A stretch of 64,000 bases of DNA from Gloeopeniophorella convolvens. Its lineage: Eukaryota; Basidiomycota; Agaricomycetes; Russulales. Below, in pieces: positions 48,212-58,965 of this stretch. The notes beneath the pieces are model-generated. The model had not been told where the DNA came from. It was given only the letters and a program-made list of their open reading frames with translations, and did not search any database. The translations under genes were made by a program, and so were the position numbers. Position 1 is the stretch's first letter, and each line of letters opens with the position of its first letter. The stretch is from NCBI GenBank assembly GCA_022496205.1, contig WTXD01000005.1, positions 310,001-374,000 on the forward strand, given 5' to 3'.

Positions 48212-50401
48212 ATGTCTTCATCCGCCGTCTCCCATCACATCGCAAGGCATGTCTCGGAGGCCTCCCGATCCCTCACCATCATCTATTCCACGAGACGGGA
48301 AATGCGCAGGAATACGCGGACAGGGTTGCACGTCAGTGCCGCAGAGCGCGCTTTGCATGTCGGGTCTCGACGTCGGGAAGTACCCCATCGTACGATTTCC
48401 AATTACTTCGAGTGCACATTTGCCTGCTGACGGCTCTCAGGCTGACATTATCTCGGAACACATAGTGATATTTATTGTGGCCACAGCGGGAACTGGGAAG
48501 GAGCCGCGGACTATGACATCCCTATGGAAAAGCCTCCTGCGCTCAGATCTGCCACCAGACATTTTCGAGGACCTCCACTACGCCGTTTTCGGGCTCGGGG
48601 ATTCATCGTACGAAAAGTTTTGTTGGCCAGCCAAGAAACTCAGTAGGCGGCTAGATAGCCTCGGTGCAACAGCTCTCTGCCCTCGTGCTGAGGGCGACAC
48701 TCAGCATATGCTCGGGTATGCCAGCTTCCTCGCACGTTCCGCGGACCGCAGCTCACCTCGGAGCGTCACTCAGGACTGATGGTGCCTTTGAACCATGGGT
48801 GTCTAGTGTTACACAGGCACTGTTAAGGCTACTCCCACTCCCACCGGGCCTTCTGCTGTCGCCAGATGAAGGCCTGACTACACCACGCGTGACTACCTCC
48901 CCATCGACCGCAGAGGAGCTCCAAAGCGGGGGCGACCAACTACTAGAACACGACGTATATAATCTCTTCGAACTCACCAAGAACGAGCGCATCACGGCGG
49001 ATGACTGGTACCAGGACGTCCGGCAATTTGAGTTTTTATGTGAAGATGACATATCGTGCGTATCTGTGCCACATTTTATCCAGGGGATAAATCTGGTGTC
49101 GGTGGTGCAGCTATGAGCCAGGAGACATCGCTGTCATCCATCCAGAAGCCAACCCGTCAGATGTTGATGCCTTTCTCACCATGATGAGGTGGGCCAAAAT
49201 CGCCGACGATCCAATACGGATACAGCACGTTTTCGAAGGTTCGTCATCTGTTATTTTATTCTTGAGAAATTGCTTCCAACACGTCCCCCGTAGATCAGAG
49301 CCTTCCTGACCACCTTCCTATCGTCTCAACCCTCCGCATCCTTTTCACGCGATACCTAGATTTCAGTGCAGTTCCTAAGCGGTCGTTCTTCAGCCTCCTG
49401 AAGTATCTTACCACTGACGAGCGCGAGCGCGAGAAGCTCGAAGAGTTTGCCTCGCCCGAAGGCGCGGTAAGTTGTTCTGACACAGAAACTACGCATTTAC
49501 TCACCTTTTCACACAGGAAGAGCTCTACGAATACACGACGCGAGCCCACCGCACGATCCATGAAGTACTCTCCGAGTTCCGTGCTGTGCGCGTGCCACGC
49601 GACCACATCTTTGACCTTTTCCCACCGCTGCGTGCGCGCGAGTTCTCCATCGCGAGCGCCGTCCGCGCTCATCCACGCGCGGTGCACCTCTGCGTCGCGA
49701 TCATCAATTATAAGACGAAGCTCAAGGCACGAAGGCGCGGCGTCGGCACTGCATACCTCGCCGCGCTCCCAATTGGTGCGAACCCACCAGACCCTCCTTC
49801 GGACGCGCGTGCTGACGGCGCGCAAGGCACGAGGCTGCGCATCGGGCTCACGAAGGGCCTCCTTGCGCTCCCGCCAGACACCACGACGCCTGTGATCTGC
49901 ATCGGGCCGGGCACCGGCGTCGCGCCGGCGCGCGCGGTGCTCCAGGCGCGCGTGCATGCCGACGCGGCGGACAACACGCTATACTTCGGGCACCGCGCGT
50001 CGGGAAAGGACGCGCACTACGCACACGAGTGGACTGCGCTCGCAGACGCGGGAAAGCTCACGTACCGCGTCGCCGCATCGCGCGATGGCCCCGAGGGCAC
50101 GCGCCGCATGTACGTGCAAGACCTGATTCGGCAGGACGCAAAGCGTGTGTGGGATCTCATCGATGCGAAAGGCGCGTGGGTGTATGTCTCCGGGTGCGTT
50201 GTCTTTTCCTTGGACCGGCGGGAAACCAACGGCCGAGCGACGGTGATGGTTATCAGATCTTCCAACAAGATGCCCGCCGGAGTCCGCGCTGCACTCGTCG
50301 ATATCGTCAGGGAAGAGGGAAAGCTGGACGAGGATGAGGCGCGGGAATACGTGTCGCGGTTAGAGAGGGAAGAGAGACTGTTTGAGGAGTGCTGGAGTTA
50401 A
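48212..50401 (+). CDS. tah18: NADPH-dependent diflavin oxidoreductase Tah18 (NDOR1)
   Basis: Transfers electrons from NADPH through FAD and FMN to Dre2 in cytosolic Fe-S cluster assembly. The flavodoxin domain shows SLTIIYSTETGNAQEYADRVA, IVATAGTGKEPRTM, DLHYAVFGLGDSSYEKFCWPAKKLSRRL and ALCPRAEGDTQHMLG. The FAD-binding domain shows NERITADDWYQDVRQFEF, SYEPGDIAVIHPE, VPKRSFFSLLKYLT, REFSIASA and YKTKLKARRRGVGTAYLA. The NADPH domain shows PVICIGPGTGVAPARAVLQAR, LYFGHR and VYVSGSSNKMPAGVR, then the typical C-terminal ...RLFEECWS. I chose the ATG at 48212, which opens the frame leading directly into the flavodoxin motif. Two single-base breaks lie in the N-terminal exon (48288-48294 and 48353-48360). 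The last intron (50194-50256) is 63 nt with no in-frame stop, so unspliced message would also read through. It converges on the NLR gene. Confidence 0.9.
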
Positions 50402-50732
50402 CCTAGCGCTGACCCTCTCTGATTGTGTCATTCGGCTATCGAGAACTCTGCGCTAGTAGTCGGATGCTTCCCTTACATACTCCTGAAGCGCATACTTACC
50501 ATTGGCATCTTCTACAACAACTCATTTGACTCAGTGAATCCCCGATGCTTACAAGCATGAATAGATGGGTATGGATCATACTCCTTCGCAACACACTCTG
50601 AATGTAAAATATAAACACGTTGTCCGAGTCACTGCTACACTATGGAAAGTCTTCGGACCACGTGGTCTGAAACTCATATATCACGTCGAAATTGGGAGCG
50701 CGAGATTGGACGTCCGTAATCCTACAAAGTAA
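50402..50732. other. Short 3'-3' intergenic region tah18 / NLR
   Basis: It separates two convergent stop codons (50401 and 50733). It contains A/T-rich sequence near 50600-50640 suited to transcript ends; nothing else is seen. Confidence 0.4.
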
Positions 50733-53700
50733 TCAATTGACTCCTGAAGCTGCCTGTCTTTTGGCCACATTGGACAACAACTCCACAACTTCCGAATGCC
50801 CTTGGGCCGATGCTACTTCCATGGCGCTTTGGGCCACCTTAGCCCCCGCGCGTTGATGTCGGCCCCACGCTCGAGCAACAGCCGGACGACTTCTGTATGC
50901 CCACCATGAGCTGCTGCTTGGAGTGCGTTTCCATAGAAACAGCCCGTCTGCTTGTTCACATCTGCGCCGTGATCGAGGAGGGTTCGCATGATTTCGAGGT
51001 GGCCCGCGGTAGACGCTGCGGTTAATGCCGTTCCATACTTGCCTCCTAGGGCGTTGACATTCGCGCCTCGCTCCAGAAGCAGGCGGACGATCTCCGAGAT
51101 CCCAAGCTGTGAGGCTGATACCAGCGGCGTCTTATGCAGGGCTTCGGATCGCTGAGGTATCGTCGGCCCGGGGTCGGGCATCCCGGAGTGCACTTCGGCG
51201 GGTGCTGCTTGATGCATGAAGGGCTCGCGCTCGTGGTAATCACCTTCGATGTTGGCTCCGAGATCGAGTAGCAGTTTCACGACCTGGAGCCTCCTCTTGC
51301 AGACCGCGGCCACCATCGCGTTGGCAAATCGTGAGCACTGAAACAAGTTGACATCTGCGCCGTGCTCGACTAGGAGCTGCACCATGTTCATATGACCACC
51401 ATACGATGCAGCCGCGAGCGGAGCGCCCTTGTCGTGACTGCCGGGAGCATTGACGTCTGCACCGCTGTCCAAGAGCAGCTTCGCGGACTCTAGAATCCCG
51501 CTGAACGATGCCCTATTGAGCGCGCTTCCGCCGAGGGGCAGATGGGCGTTCGGATTTGCTCCGCGCTCCAGCAGAAATCGAATAACGAGAGGCTCCTTGT
51601 GCGAAGCTGCTACCCGCAGTGCGGTGCCGTGAACTTCAGGGCCATAGATCCCGGGGCCCATTCCGTCGATGTCCGCCCCGTGCTTGAGTAGCAGTTCCAT
51701 GATATCGAGGCGGGCAATGGAGGCCGCAGTCTGCAAGGCGCCTCCGGACCAGCCGCCTTTCGCGTTTGGATCCGCGCCGCGCACCAGGAGAAGTCGTACA
51801 ACTTCGTATTGCCCTGCACCTGACGCGGTTTGGAGAGCTGTCTCCCGCTGAGGGTGACCGTCTTGTGTGTTTATGTCGGCACCATAGTCAAGCAGCGCCT
51901 GTACGCCATCTTGATGGCCGTGGTACGCCGCCGCATGTAGCGCTGTTCCGTGGTTACCGCCATTTGCATGGACATCGTCGGGGTGCGATATGGCCAGACG
52001 GCTAGTGACATGAGCCAGACCGCACGAAGCAGCGTAGTACAAGGGCGTTTGGGACGGTTCCTCCGGATGTTCCGAGAGTTCATAACCTGGCTCGCGATCG
52101 CGAGTCCTGTCAACGTCGTGAATCCAGACCCACGCCGCAAAATGGGACCTGTCCCGGTCGAAAAGACGATCCATAGCGTCTTGGATGCGGGGTTGTACGC
52201 CATCATGACGTGAGTGGAAAGGCAAATGCTCTGCAGCGTAGAGAGAAAGAGGGAAGCCCTGGACGGCGCCACGGTCGGCTCCATTGTCAAATTGGAACAG
52301 TGTCGCAAGGCACGCGTTCGCAAGGAAGGTATGTGATGGTTGTGGGGCCACGTGAAAGCGGGAAAGGTCGCCGTCTTGGGACGTGGCGAGGCGATTTGAA
52401 GTCAAGAACTCCTTGACGGAAAAATGCGCGAATTGAGCAACCCTGTCACCATATCTGTCGTCGACGATGGCCACGAAGCTGCCGGGGCACGTGGACAAAA
52501 TGGCGCCCTCCGCATTATCCCAGCGCCAGTCTATATTTAGCGTGGGAATTGACCCGTCGACGTCGACTGCGAAAACTTCTGCGAGTTCTTCGACACGGAG
52601 AGGGCGGGCTGAGAATGAAAGGCACTGGAACAAGCGATGCGCATGTTCCATTTCTGCTCGTCGATCCGGCGCAGTGTTGCCTCATACGTCTCGTACAATG
52701 TCCTGGGAAGGGTCCTGAGAGTGGGTTCGATGATCGCCGGAGGGCATTCGCACAGGACGTCAAGTTGACAGGAGACGTAACGAAACCTGAGTACGAGGTA
52801 TCAGTATACATTGCACCGCATCTTTCGGAGACGATGACACACATTCCGTTGGCGTTCTTCGAGAGCGTGTCGATGACCAAGTTCTTCGTCTTCTCCTTCC
52901 ACCTCCGCATCTTCTCGTGGGTGTCAATGGCAGATCGTATGTACCGCACAATGTCCTGGCCCTGTCCGTTTTCATCCTCCAAGGAAACACGGTGGGACGC
53001 CAAGGGTTGGAGTATGGTCCCAATGTCGTCCTCAGGACGACTAGTGATGCATAGGAATAGGTTCGAACAGTGCATATTGATGAGTTCCGCCATCAGTCGT
53101 AGGATGTCTTCGCGTGGAGAAGATACGCCCAGGCTGGGACATTCATCCAGTGCATCGATGACGATATACTTCGGACTTGATCCAAACAGCGTGAGTGATT
53201 CTTTCAGGAAGCCTACCAGCACATCGTCACTAGGTTGGCGGAGACCGTCTTCATGAGCAGAGTACAAGCCAGATAGACTGTCCAAGCATGGATTGGAGGG
53301 TCCTGCGCAGGACTGGATGACGAGGGACGAAAGCAAGCCACGGAAGCTCTGCTTCGAAGACTCCCTGAAGTCGCAATAGAAGTATGCAACGAATGCTGAT
53401 GCTTCGTCCGATCGCAGATGCAATAAATGTTCGATGATTGTTGAGCTGATCTTACTAGGTCAGTATTGGACGCGAGCTCATCACTACGACGTAACGCACC
53501 AAAGGACGCTCTTTCCAGAGCCCACTTCAATTTTTATGCGATTATTAGACATTCGAGAGAGGAACTGAGGTACTGACATTTCCCGTGTATCCATAATAAA
53601 CATCCTGCCGATTTCCATTCTTCGAAGACCTTGCTTCGAATGAACCACGCGGCCGTACTGTCGTGGCGGGTTTTGCATGCAACGTTGTGATTGGTAGATG

Positions 53701-54676
53701 GATCCGGAGGACAAAGCCACGTTCGATACCGACTTTGAAGCCCATTTCCTGAGAGACTATTATTCACGTAGTCATCGTTCTGGAGAACGAAACGAACGTT
53801 TCACCATATCCTGACTGTCTAGAATCTGCCGCGTATCGGCCTTGATAGACACGGTGTTGCTGTAAGTCTGTGCCGCAACCACCCGGTGTTCTTCTTCCGT
53901 AAGTTTGTCCAACCTCCGCAGCGCATCTTCGACCTCAGAATCTCCTAGTAAGGTTTTTCCGAACTTCCCTAGTTGAAGGTCTGAATGAGCCGAACGCTAG
54001 CGAGACAAGAAACTACCCACGGAGCCGGCCCTGCTTGATCTCCATCGTCACGAGTGCAAATATCGAGAGTACTTCCGCCAGAGTTTTGACAAGAATCTCT
54101 GCTATTGGGGCGGTGGACGGAGACCATGTGTATATCTTGAGCCGCTCGAGAAACTGGTTGACGTGTCCAAGCAAGTCGATGAGTGCATCGTAACTCGCGC
54201 TGACTCGCTTCGCTGTCTGGCCGTCTCTGAGAATGCGCTACGAGTCGGAGAAGTGAAAGATCTGCGCACCCCAAGGAGAATCCCTAGGCTACCGAGAATG
54301 GCCTTCGCAGGTGGAAACACCTGTCAAAGGGCGTTCGCTATGAACGCAGATGTGATGACTTATCGCGACCTACCATGGTGACGCCCTCGCCCAGGGTCTC
54401 GCTGGTGGACAATGCAAGGACGACATCTACCACCGGCTTGACTGTCCTGATTAACTTTGCCCGCTTCCCCAAACCTCTGCGGAACAGTTTGAACAGATAT
54501 AGCTGATCTTGAAGAATATCAATGACGGCGTCGACAGACTTGCAGTGTTCAAGCTTCGCTGCAAGAGGATGGGTAGTTATATCAACTCCTGTCTTCGTGA
54601 TGTACTCTTTCAGGGCGGCATCGAAGAGCGACGCGAGGTTCGACGGGGCTGGGTTGGAGGACTGGCTCGAGGGCAT
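50733..54676 (-). CDS. STAND/NLR-like protein: N-terminal helical (Goodbye-like) domain - NACHT - ankyrin repeats
   Basis: Fungal NLR-type receptor; relatives act in heterokaryon incompatibility and programmed cell death, with the C-terminal repeats sensing a ligand. Exon 1 (54374-54676) starts MPSSQSSNPAPSNLASLFDAALKEYITKTG and contains HPLAAKLEHCKSVDAVIDILQ; with KAILGSLGILLG and VSASYDALIDLLGHVNQFLERL it resembles the fungal STAND 'Goodbye' domain. A linker (LLGDSEVEDALRRLDKLTEEEHRVVAAQT) leads to LSPPDPS-type sequence and the NACHT: AAWFIRSKVFEEWKSAGCLLWIHGKLGSGKSVLC (Walker A), AYFYCDFRESSKQSF, YIVIDALDECP (Walker B), FLCITSRPEDDI. After the winged-helix region (LFQCLSFSARPLRVEELAEVFAVD, FAHFSVKEFLTS), about ten or more ankyrin repeats run to the end (TALHAAAYHGHQDGVQALLDYGADIN and similar). 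Single-base breaks lie at 52651-52654 (DEQK-MEHAHRL) and at the C run 50843-50847, after which the last repeat continues to the stop at 50733. Confidence 0.87.
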
Positions 54677-56179
54677 AAAGGGTTCGACAGAGATCGTTGG
54701 AGCTTATTGACAAGGTAGTTCTGCGTATTGACGCATGGGGAGGGTGAGGGCCAATGCCCATGTAGACACATGGCAGACACGTTTCCGCACGCATCCGAAG
54801 GTTCCACTCCGGAAAACAGCCGTGTTTACGAGGTGACAGCCCAGCCTGTAAGTATCTATGACGTTGCTGACGGCGCGGACAGGAGGCGTTGCCAATGCAT
54901 GGTGAACCGGTCACAGCCTCGGCCTAAAGCAAGGGTGATAGTTCGCGACATTCGACGTGTCATGATTAAGTAGCTACTCACCTGTGCGTGGCATGATGCC
55001 AATGGAGAACGGGGCCCGGGTGCTTATGACTGGAAACGACGAACGTTGGTGTGAGCGGCAAGAGCGTATTCTGAAAACGGGTCGCGGGAGTCTGGACCTA
55101 TGCCAGGCCATTCTAGGAACAGGGAACACTCGAATGTTGCAGTGCCGATGGTGGCAGGTGGAGACAAAGTCGGGAGCTGGCAGGCACTGTGGTTTCCGCG
55201 CCTCGGCCCACAAGATACCCGCACACATTGAAGTAGCTGCGACCCAGCAGCAAAAAATATTCCGCGATAACAGCCGTCATATCAAGTCCAATCAAACGCG
55301 CGGCCTCACGAACGGTCGCACTGTACGACGTACCCACCACGTCCCCCAATGCCCCCAATACGCTGGTACGTACATGCGCGCCGCATCCCCTCTTTCCCTG
55401 CCCCTGCCTATTCTCTTCCGAAGCCGTCGGAACCAACGCCACCGCGGCCCCCGCGGTGCTCGATGACGCCGCAGTGCTGCAGTTCCCGCCCGCGACGAGG
55501 ATCGACCTGCGCCCTGTGCTGCATCGCCTCTGCACACACACCGCGCACATCCGATTGCATATAAGTGCGCGAAGGGTTCGTTTCTTGAGCGCAGGCACAC
55601 GATCGTCGTGCTGCGCGGGGTACGACGGTGGTGGAGGGGAAGGCAGAGGCGGGCGGGCACTGGGACGACGGGCTCCACTCGGACGACGGGCTCCACTCGG
55701 ACACGCTGTTCGTGTCGAACGTCACACCGAGCGTCCCCCACCTCCTCGAATCCATTGTGTGTGCCTCGCTTCATCTTGTTCTACGACCACGCGAAGTCTA
55801 ATCAACCCGTGCATGGAAGGCCGGCCCACTTCGTGCGCTGGAGCCCGGTCCGAGTCGACAACTTCCGCATGTCTATGCGCGTGCCGTTCGTGTATTGTTC
55901 ATCTCGGGCTGTGGGCCTTAAATCCGACCAACGTTCCTCGTTCCGTGCACCCGTAATTGTCAACCGGTCATCGAACCGCTGTGTTGCGCTGCCCAGCTCG
56001 GCAAGAATTCGGCAACTCCGGCGTGCTTCCGATGTGATTGTTCGATTGTAAGCAAGTCATTGGAGAGGGGATCGACTACGATGGAGATAACTAGACAGCG
56101 CGAGGCAAGGGGAGCAGTGGGGTCAAGGTGAATTTTGACAATGATTGAGTATTGCTTTTGTAACACAGCAAAGCACGCA
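54677..56179. other. Unresolved 1.5-kb region between NLR and DUF1365 genes
   Basis: Protein-like frames exist on both strands, but I cannot build one gene. Plus strand, about 55280-55790: frames that can be chained by introns read AVGTNATAAPAVLDDAAVLQFPPATRIDLRPVLHRL and, after one missing base near 55617, TTVVEGKAEAGGHWDDGLHSD then LFVSNVTPSVPHLLESI. Minus strand, 55113-55370: a competing frame reads LGALGDVVGTSYSATVREAARLIGLD. The plus-strand chain is slightly preferred because it uses normal introns and contains an in-frame tandem duplication. No family is recognised; a truncated or decaying gene is possible. Confidence 0.3.
55664..55699 (+). repeat. Perfect 18-bp tandem duplication
   Basis: GACGACGGGCTCCACTCG occurs twice in direct tandem. 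In the plus-strand frame it encodes DDGLHS twice, so the duplication keeps frame. It looks like a recent replication-slippage event. Confidence 0.85.
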
Positions 56180-57761
56180 TCAGCATTCGGCCCCAGGAGC
56201 GTACCGCCGCGATGGGCCCGACGACGCGCGACCCATGTCCAACTCAGCCCACCGTACGCGCGCAACGCGCCACACAAGTTCCTCAACCCGCCCACCTACT
56301 GCGAGCACACTGCACAGCGCTGCTCGTGCCGTCCCACCCCAGCCCTCCTCGAACACGTCGCGAAAGAGCGCCTCGTCTGAGATGACAAACTCACCCGGAT
56401 CCGCGCGCCCGCGCACGAGTAGTGTGTAGACGTTCTGCGAACGATGAGAGATGCGCAGCGCGCGTGGCGCGTCAGCGACGCCGAACTGCACCGTGGGGAC
56501 TGAAGGGTCGCCCGCCGTGAGCTCGACACACACCCCGAGCGCGGGCGCACGCCTGTTCAAGTGCGCATAGACAACACGACGGGCGGCGCGCTCGAGCAGC
56601 GTGGCACGTTGCCACCCAACGCCCCCGCCCTTTGCGGCCGGCACAGGATAGGCGGCAGCGACCCAGCGCACAGGGTGTGGCTCTGGACGGCGGAAAACGG
56701 GCAGGCGGCGACGGTAGTGTAGCGCCATGGCATGGCGGAGGATGCGCGGGAGTGTGGAGAGAAGGATGAATGGGTGTTTGGCAAGTGCGGTAAGGACTGT
56801 GCGTGTACGTAGTGGTGCGGCGCTGCGCCCACGCAGGGAAGCGGTGAGCTTGGGTGCGCCAGTAGGTGTGTGTAGGTGCACACGAACGTGTGGGAATGGC
56901 GCGGTGAACGAGGGCGCGCGCAGGGAGACCGTGTATGTCCCGAGACGGTCATTGAAAGGCGAAACGTGGAATGTGCGTGGGAACGACCACTGATGGTCAA
57001 ATCTAAGAAGCATGACTATGGGGTCATTACAAGCGGTCGGGCAGTGAAGCCGAATCCCACCCTATGTCTGGGGTTTCCTCGTTTGTGCCGACTTCAAGGA
57101 TGTAGAGATGGCGTTCGCCGAACGTATTGTGCACCTAACAGTATCATCTCGTAAGCCCCCAAGCACTGAGCTGTACTACTCGACGTACTTCAAGGACGGA
57201 AAGCCAAAGACCGGGTTCGTCCTTCTGATAGCAGAAGTACACAGTGAGTGGGTTTATACCCTCGAAGCCAAAGTAGCTTGGCATCGTGAGCACCCAGGCA
57301 TCGTCCAACCGCTCCTCCACGCGCTTGATGCCAAAATCGCCAAGCGCGCGGACGAGCTTCGCGCGTATCGAGGGCTCTATCCCATCGTCATCATAGAGGT
57401 AACCAGCGCTACGCAGGCCCAACACACGCCAGGTGATGCTACCATAGGAGAAGAGAAACCCGCAGAGGAGAGAAAGACGGCCAGCCTCAAGTGCAGAAAG
57501 GGGTAGGAGGAGGGAGAGGACTGGGTATCTGAAAGAATGTTGTGCATCGACGGGGAGGAGGCGGGTGTGCGTAGTGACCGAGCGAACGATGTATGCTGGC
57601 GGGACCCCCACGTGCGGCCGGGCAGTGTTCAGGCGGTGGAGAAGATACGAGAGGCCCAGACATGCGACCGTGATGAGATAGTCGAGGGGTTCAACGTAGC
57701 TCTGAGCGATTCGAAGCCTGGTAAACAAACCCCCAGCATGGGGAAGGGTGTGGCCGAACAT
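56180..57761 (-). CDS. DUF1365 family protein
   Basis: Member of the DUF1365 family, whose bacterial and fungal members are often found with lipid-modifying genes such as cyclopropane fatty-acid synthases; the biochemical role is not established. Three exons (57189-57761, 57061-57134, 56180-57002) join in frame to 489 aa. An N-terminal membrane segment (LDYLITVACLGLSYLLHRL) precedes the domain: PAYIVRSVTTHTRLLP, FRYPVLSLLLPLSALEAG, WRVLGLRSAGYLYDDDG, LTMPSYFGFEGINPLTVYFCYQKDE, LEVHNTFGERHLYILEVGTNEE, and FDHQWSFPRTFHVSPFNDRLGTY with LHTPTGAPKLTASL. The HNTFGE and KxFHVSPF-like blocks are family hallmarks. The start (MFGHTLPHAGG) was chosen as the first ATG before the membrane segment. No frame damage. 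No fatty-acid synthase gene is visible nearby. Confidence 0.87.
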
Positions 57762-58770
57762 GGGCGTAAGTGCTCTACCGAGTCGCAGGCTCGGGCGCAG
57801 AGGGTGTCAGCCACAAGCTGGTAGCCATCTTTGATAGCAAAAGCAATGACTTGCAAGGTAACCCCCGCTCACGATCCGACGCGCCGAAGCCATCGTGATC
57901 GTTGCAGTGAAAGCACGTGAGGCCTTGAGGCATGACGTCAGGCTAACCCGAACCCGAACGGCGAACGCTGGCAGCGAGCGTGGCAGTGACGCAAACGGGC
58001 ATCACTGCATAGACTGGTGACTTAATCTATCCATGACCTTGAACCCAGTGACCATGAGCACGCAGCGGGAGCACATGGAGTCCGCAACGTACCACCTCAG
58101 AGCATTCAACTCCTTGAGCCTGCAAAGACGTCGACAGGTATGCCGGACGATACGATGTCGGCCGTGGCATGGGCTCGCGCTGCTTAGATCCATCGCTTCC
58201 CATGTGCATGATCCCAGCCCCCATTTTGTAATTATTCGAGACATCGCGATATTCTTCTCGACAATGCTTCTGGCGTCTGCGGTGAATCACTTGAACATGT
58301 TCTCAACAAAATTGTGTTGGAACTGCTTTGATAATGATCAGACTGCAGACAGGGGACCAAGGGGTAATAGTAACGCACTTTTAGATCTCCCTTCGCCGTC
58401 GCCAGGGCACATACGCGCTCCAATCGGATCATAAACACGGTATTTATGTCCGTAGTGGAGCACAGTGGACAAGGCATGTTAACAAACTTCTTGGTGTAAG
58501 TCCTCGCTCCGTTGCCAGCGGGGAAAATAGATTGATTCTACAAGGCGTTGGTTGTCCAAGTCACTAGCATGAGACGTCGACCGGCGCAGGCGAGTTTCGT
58601 TTGTTGATTGACACCTCAGGCGTCTTATATGAGCAGAGGGCGTTGAAGGCTTCGCATGCTGAACTTAGTTTAAGATTTACGACATGTTTCGCCGCGGCTA
58701 AGCTGCTAATTGCAAAACACCACGCAAATGAGCTGCTGGAGGATAAGACTTTCAACTGAGCAACGCGCAA
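57762..58770. other. Divergent intergenic region, about 1 kb
   Basis: Lies between the DUF1365 start and the lysine-rich protein region. A short plus-strand frame (about 58590-58758, encoding LLIDTSGVLYEQRALKASHAEL and onward to EDKTFN) is open but has no start, splice partner or known motif. No gene is supported. Confidence 0.35.
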
Positions 58771-58965
58771 GTGCCAACTTGCAGAACCGTGAAGAATGGG
58801 GCTGGGGACGCGTCGGGGACCGCCGAAACTGATGGGCCACACCACGCACGTGCACAGGCGCGCACATCACGTGCAGGCATCTCCCTCTTCAACATCATCA
58901 TCTCCCGCTCGACCAGGCTCGACCCAGCACTTAGCGATCCATTGCACTTGATCGAGGATATCGCC

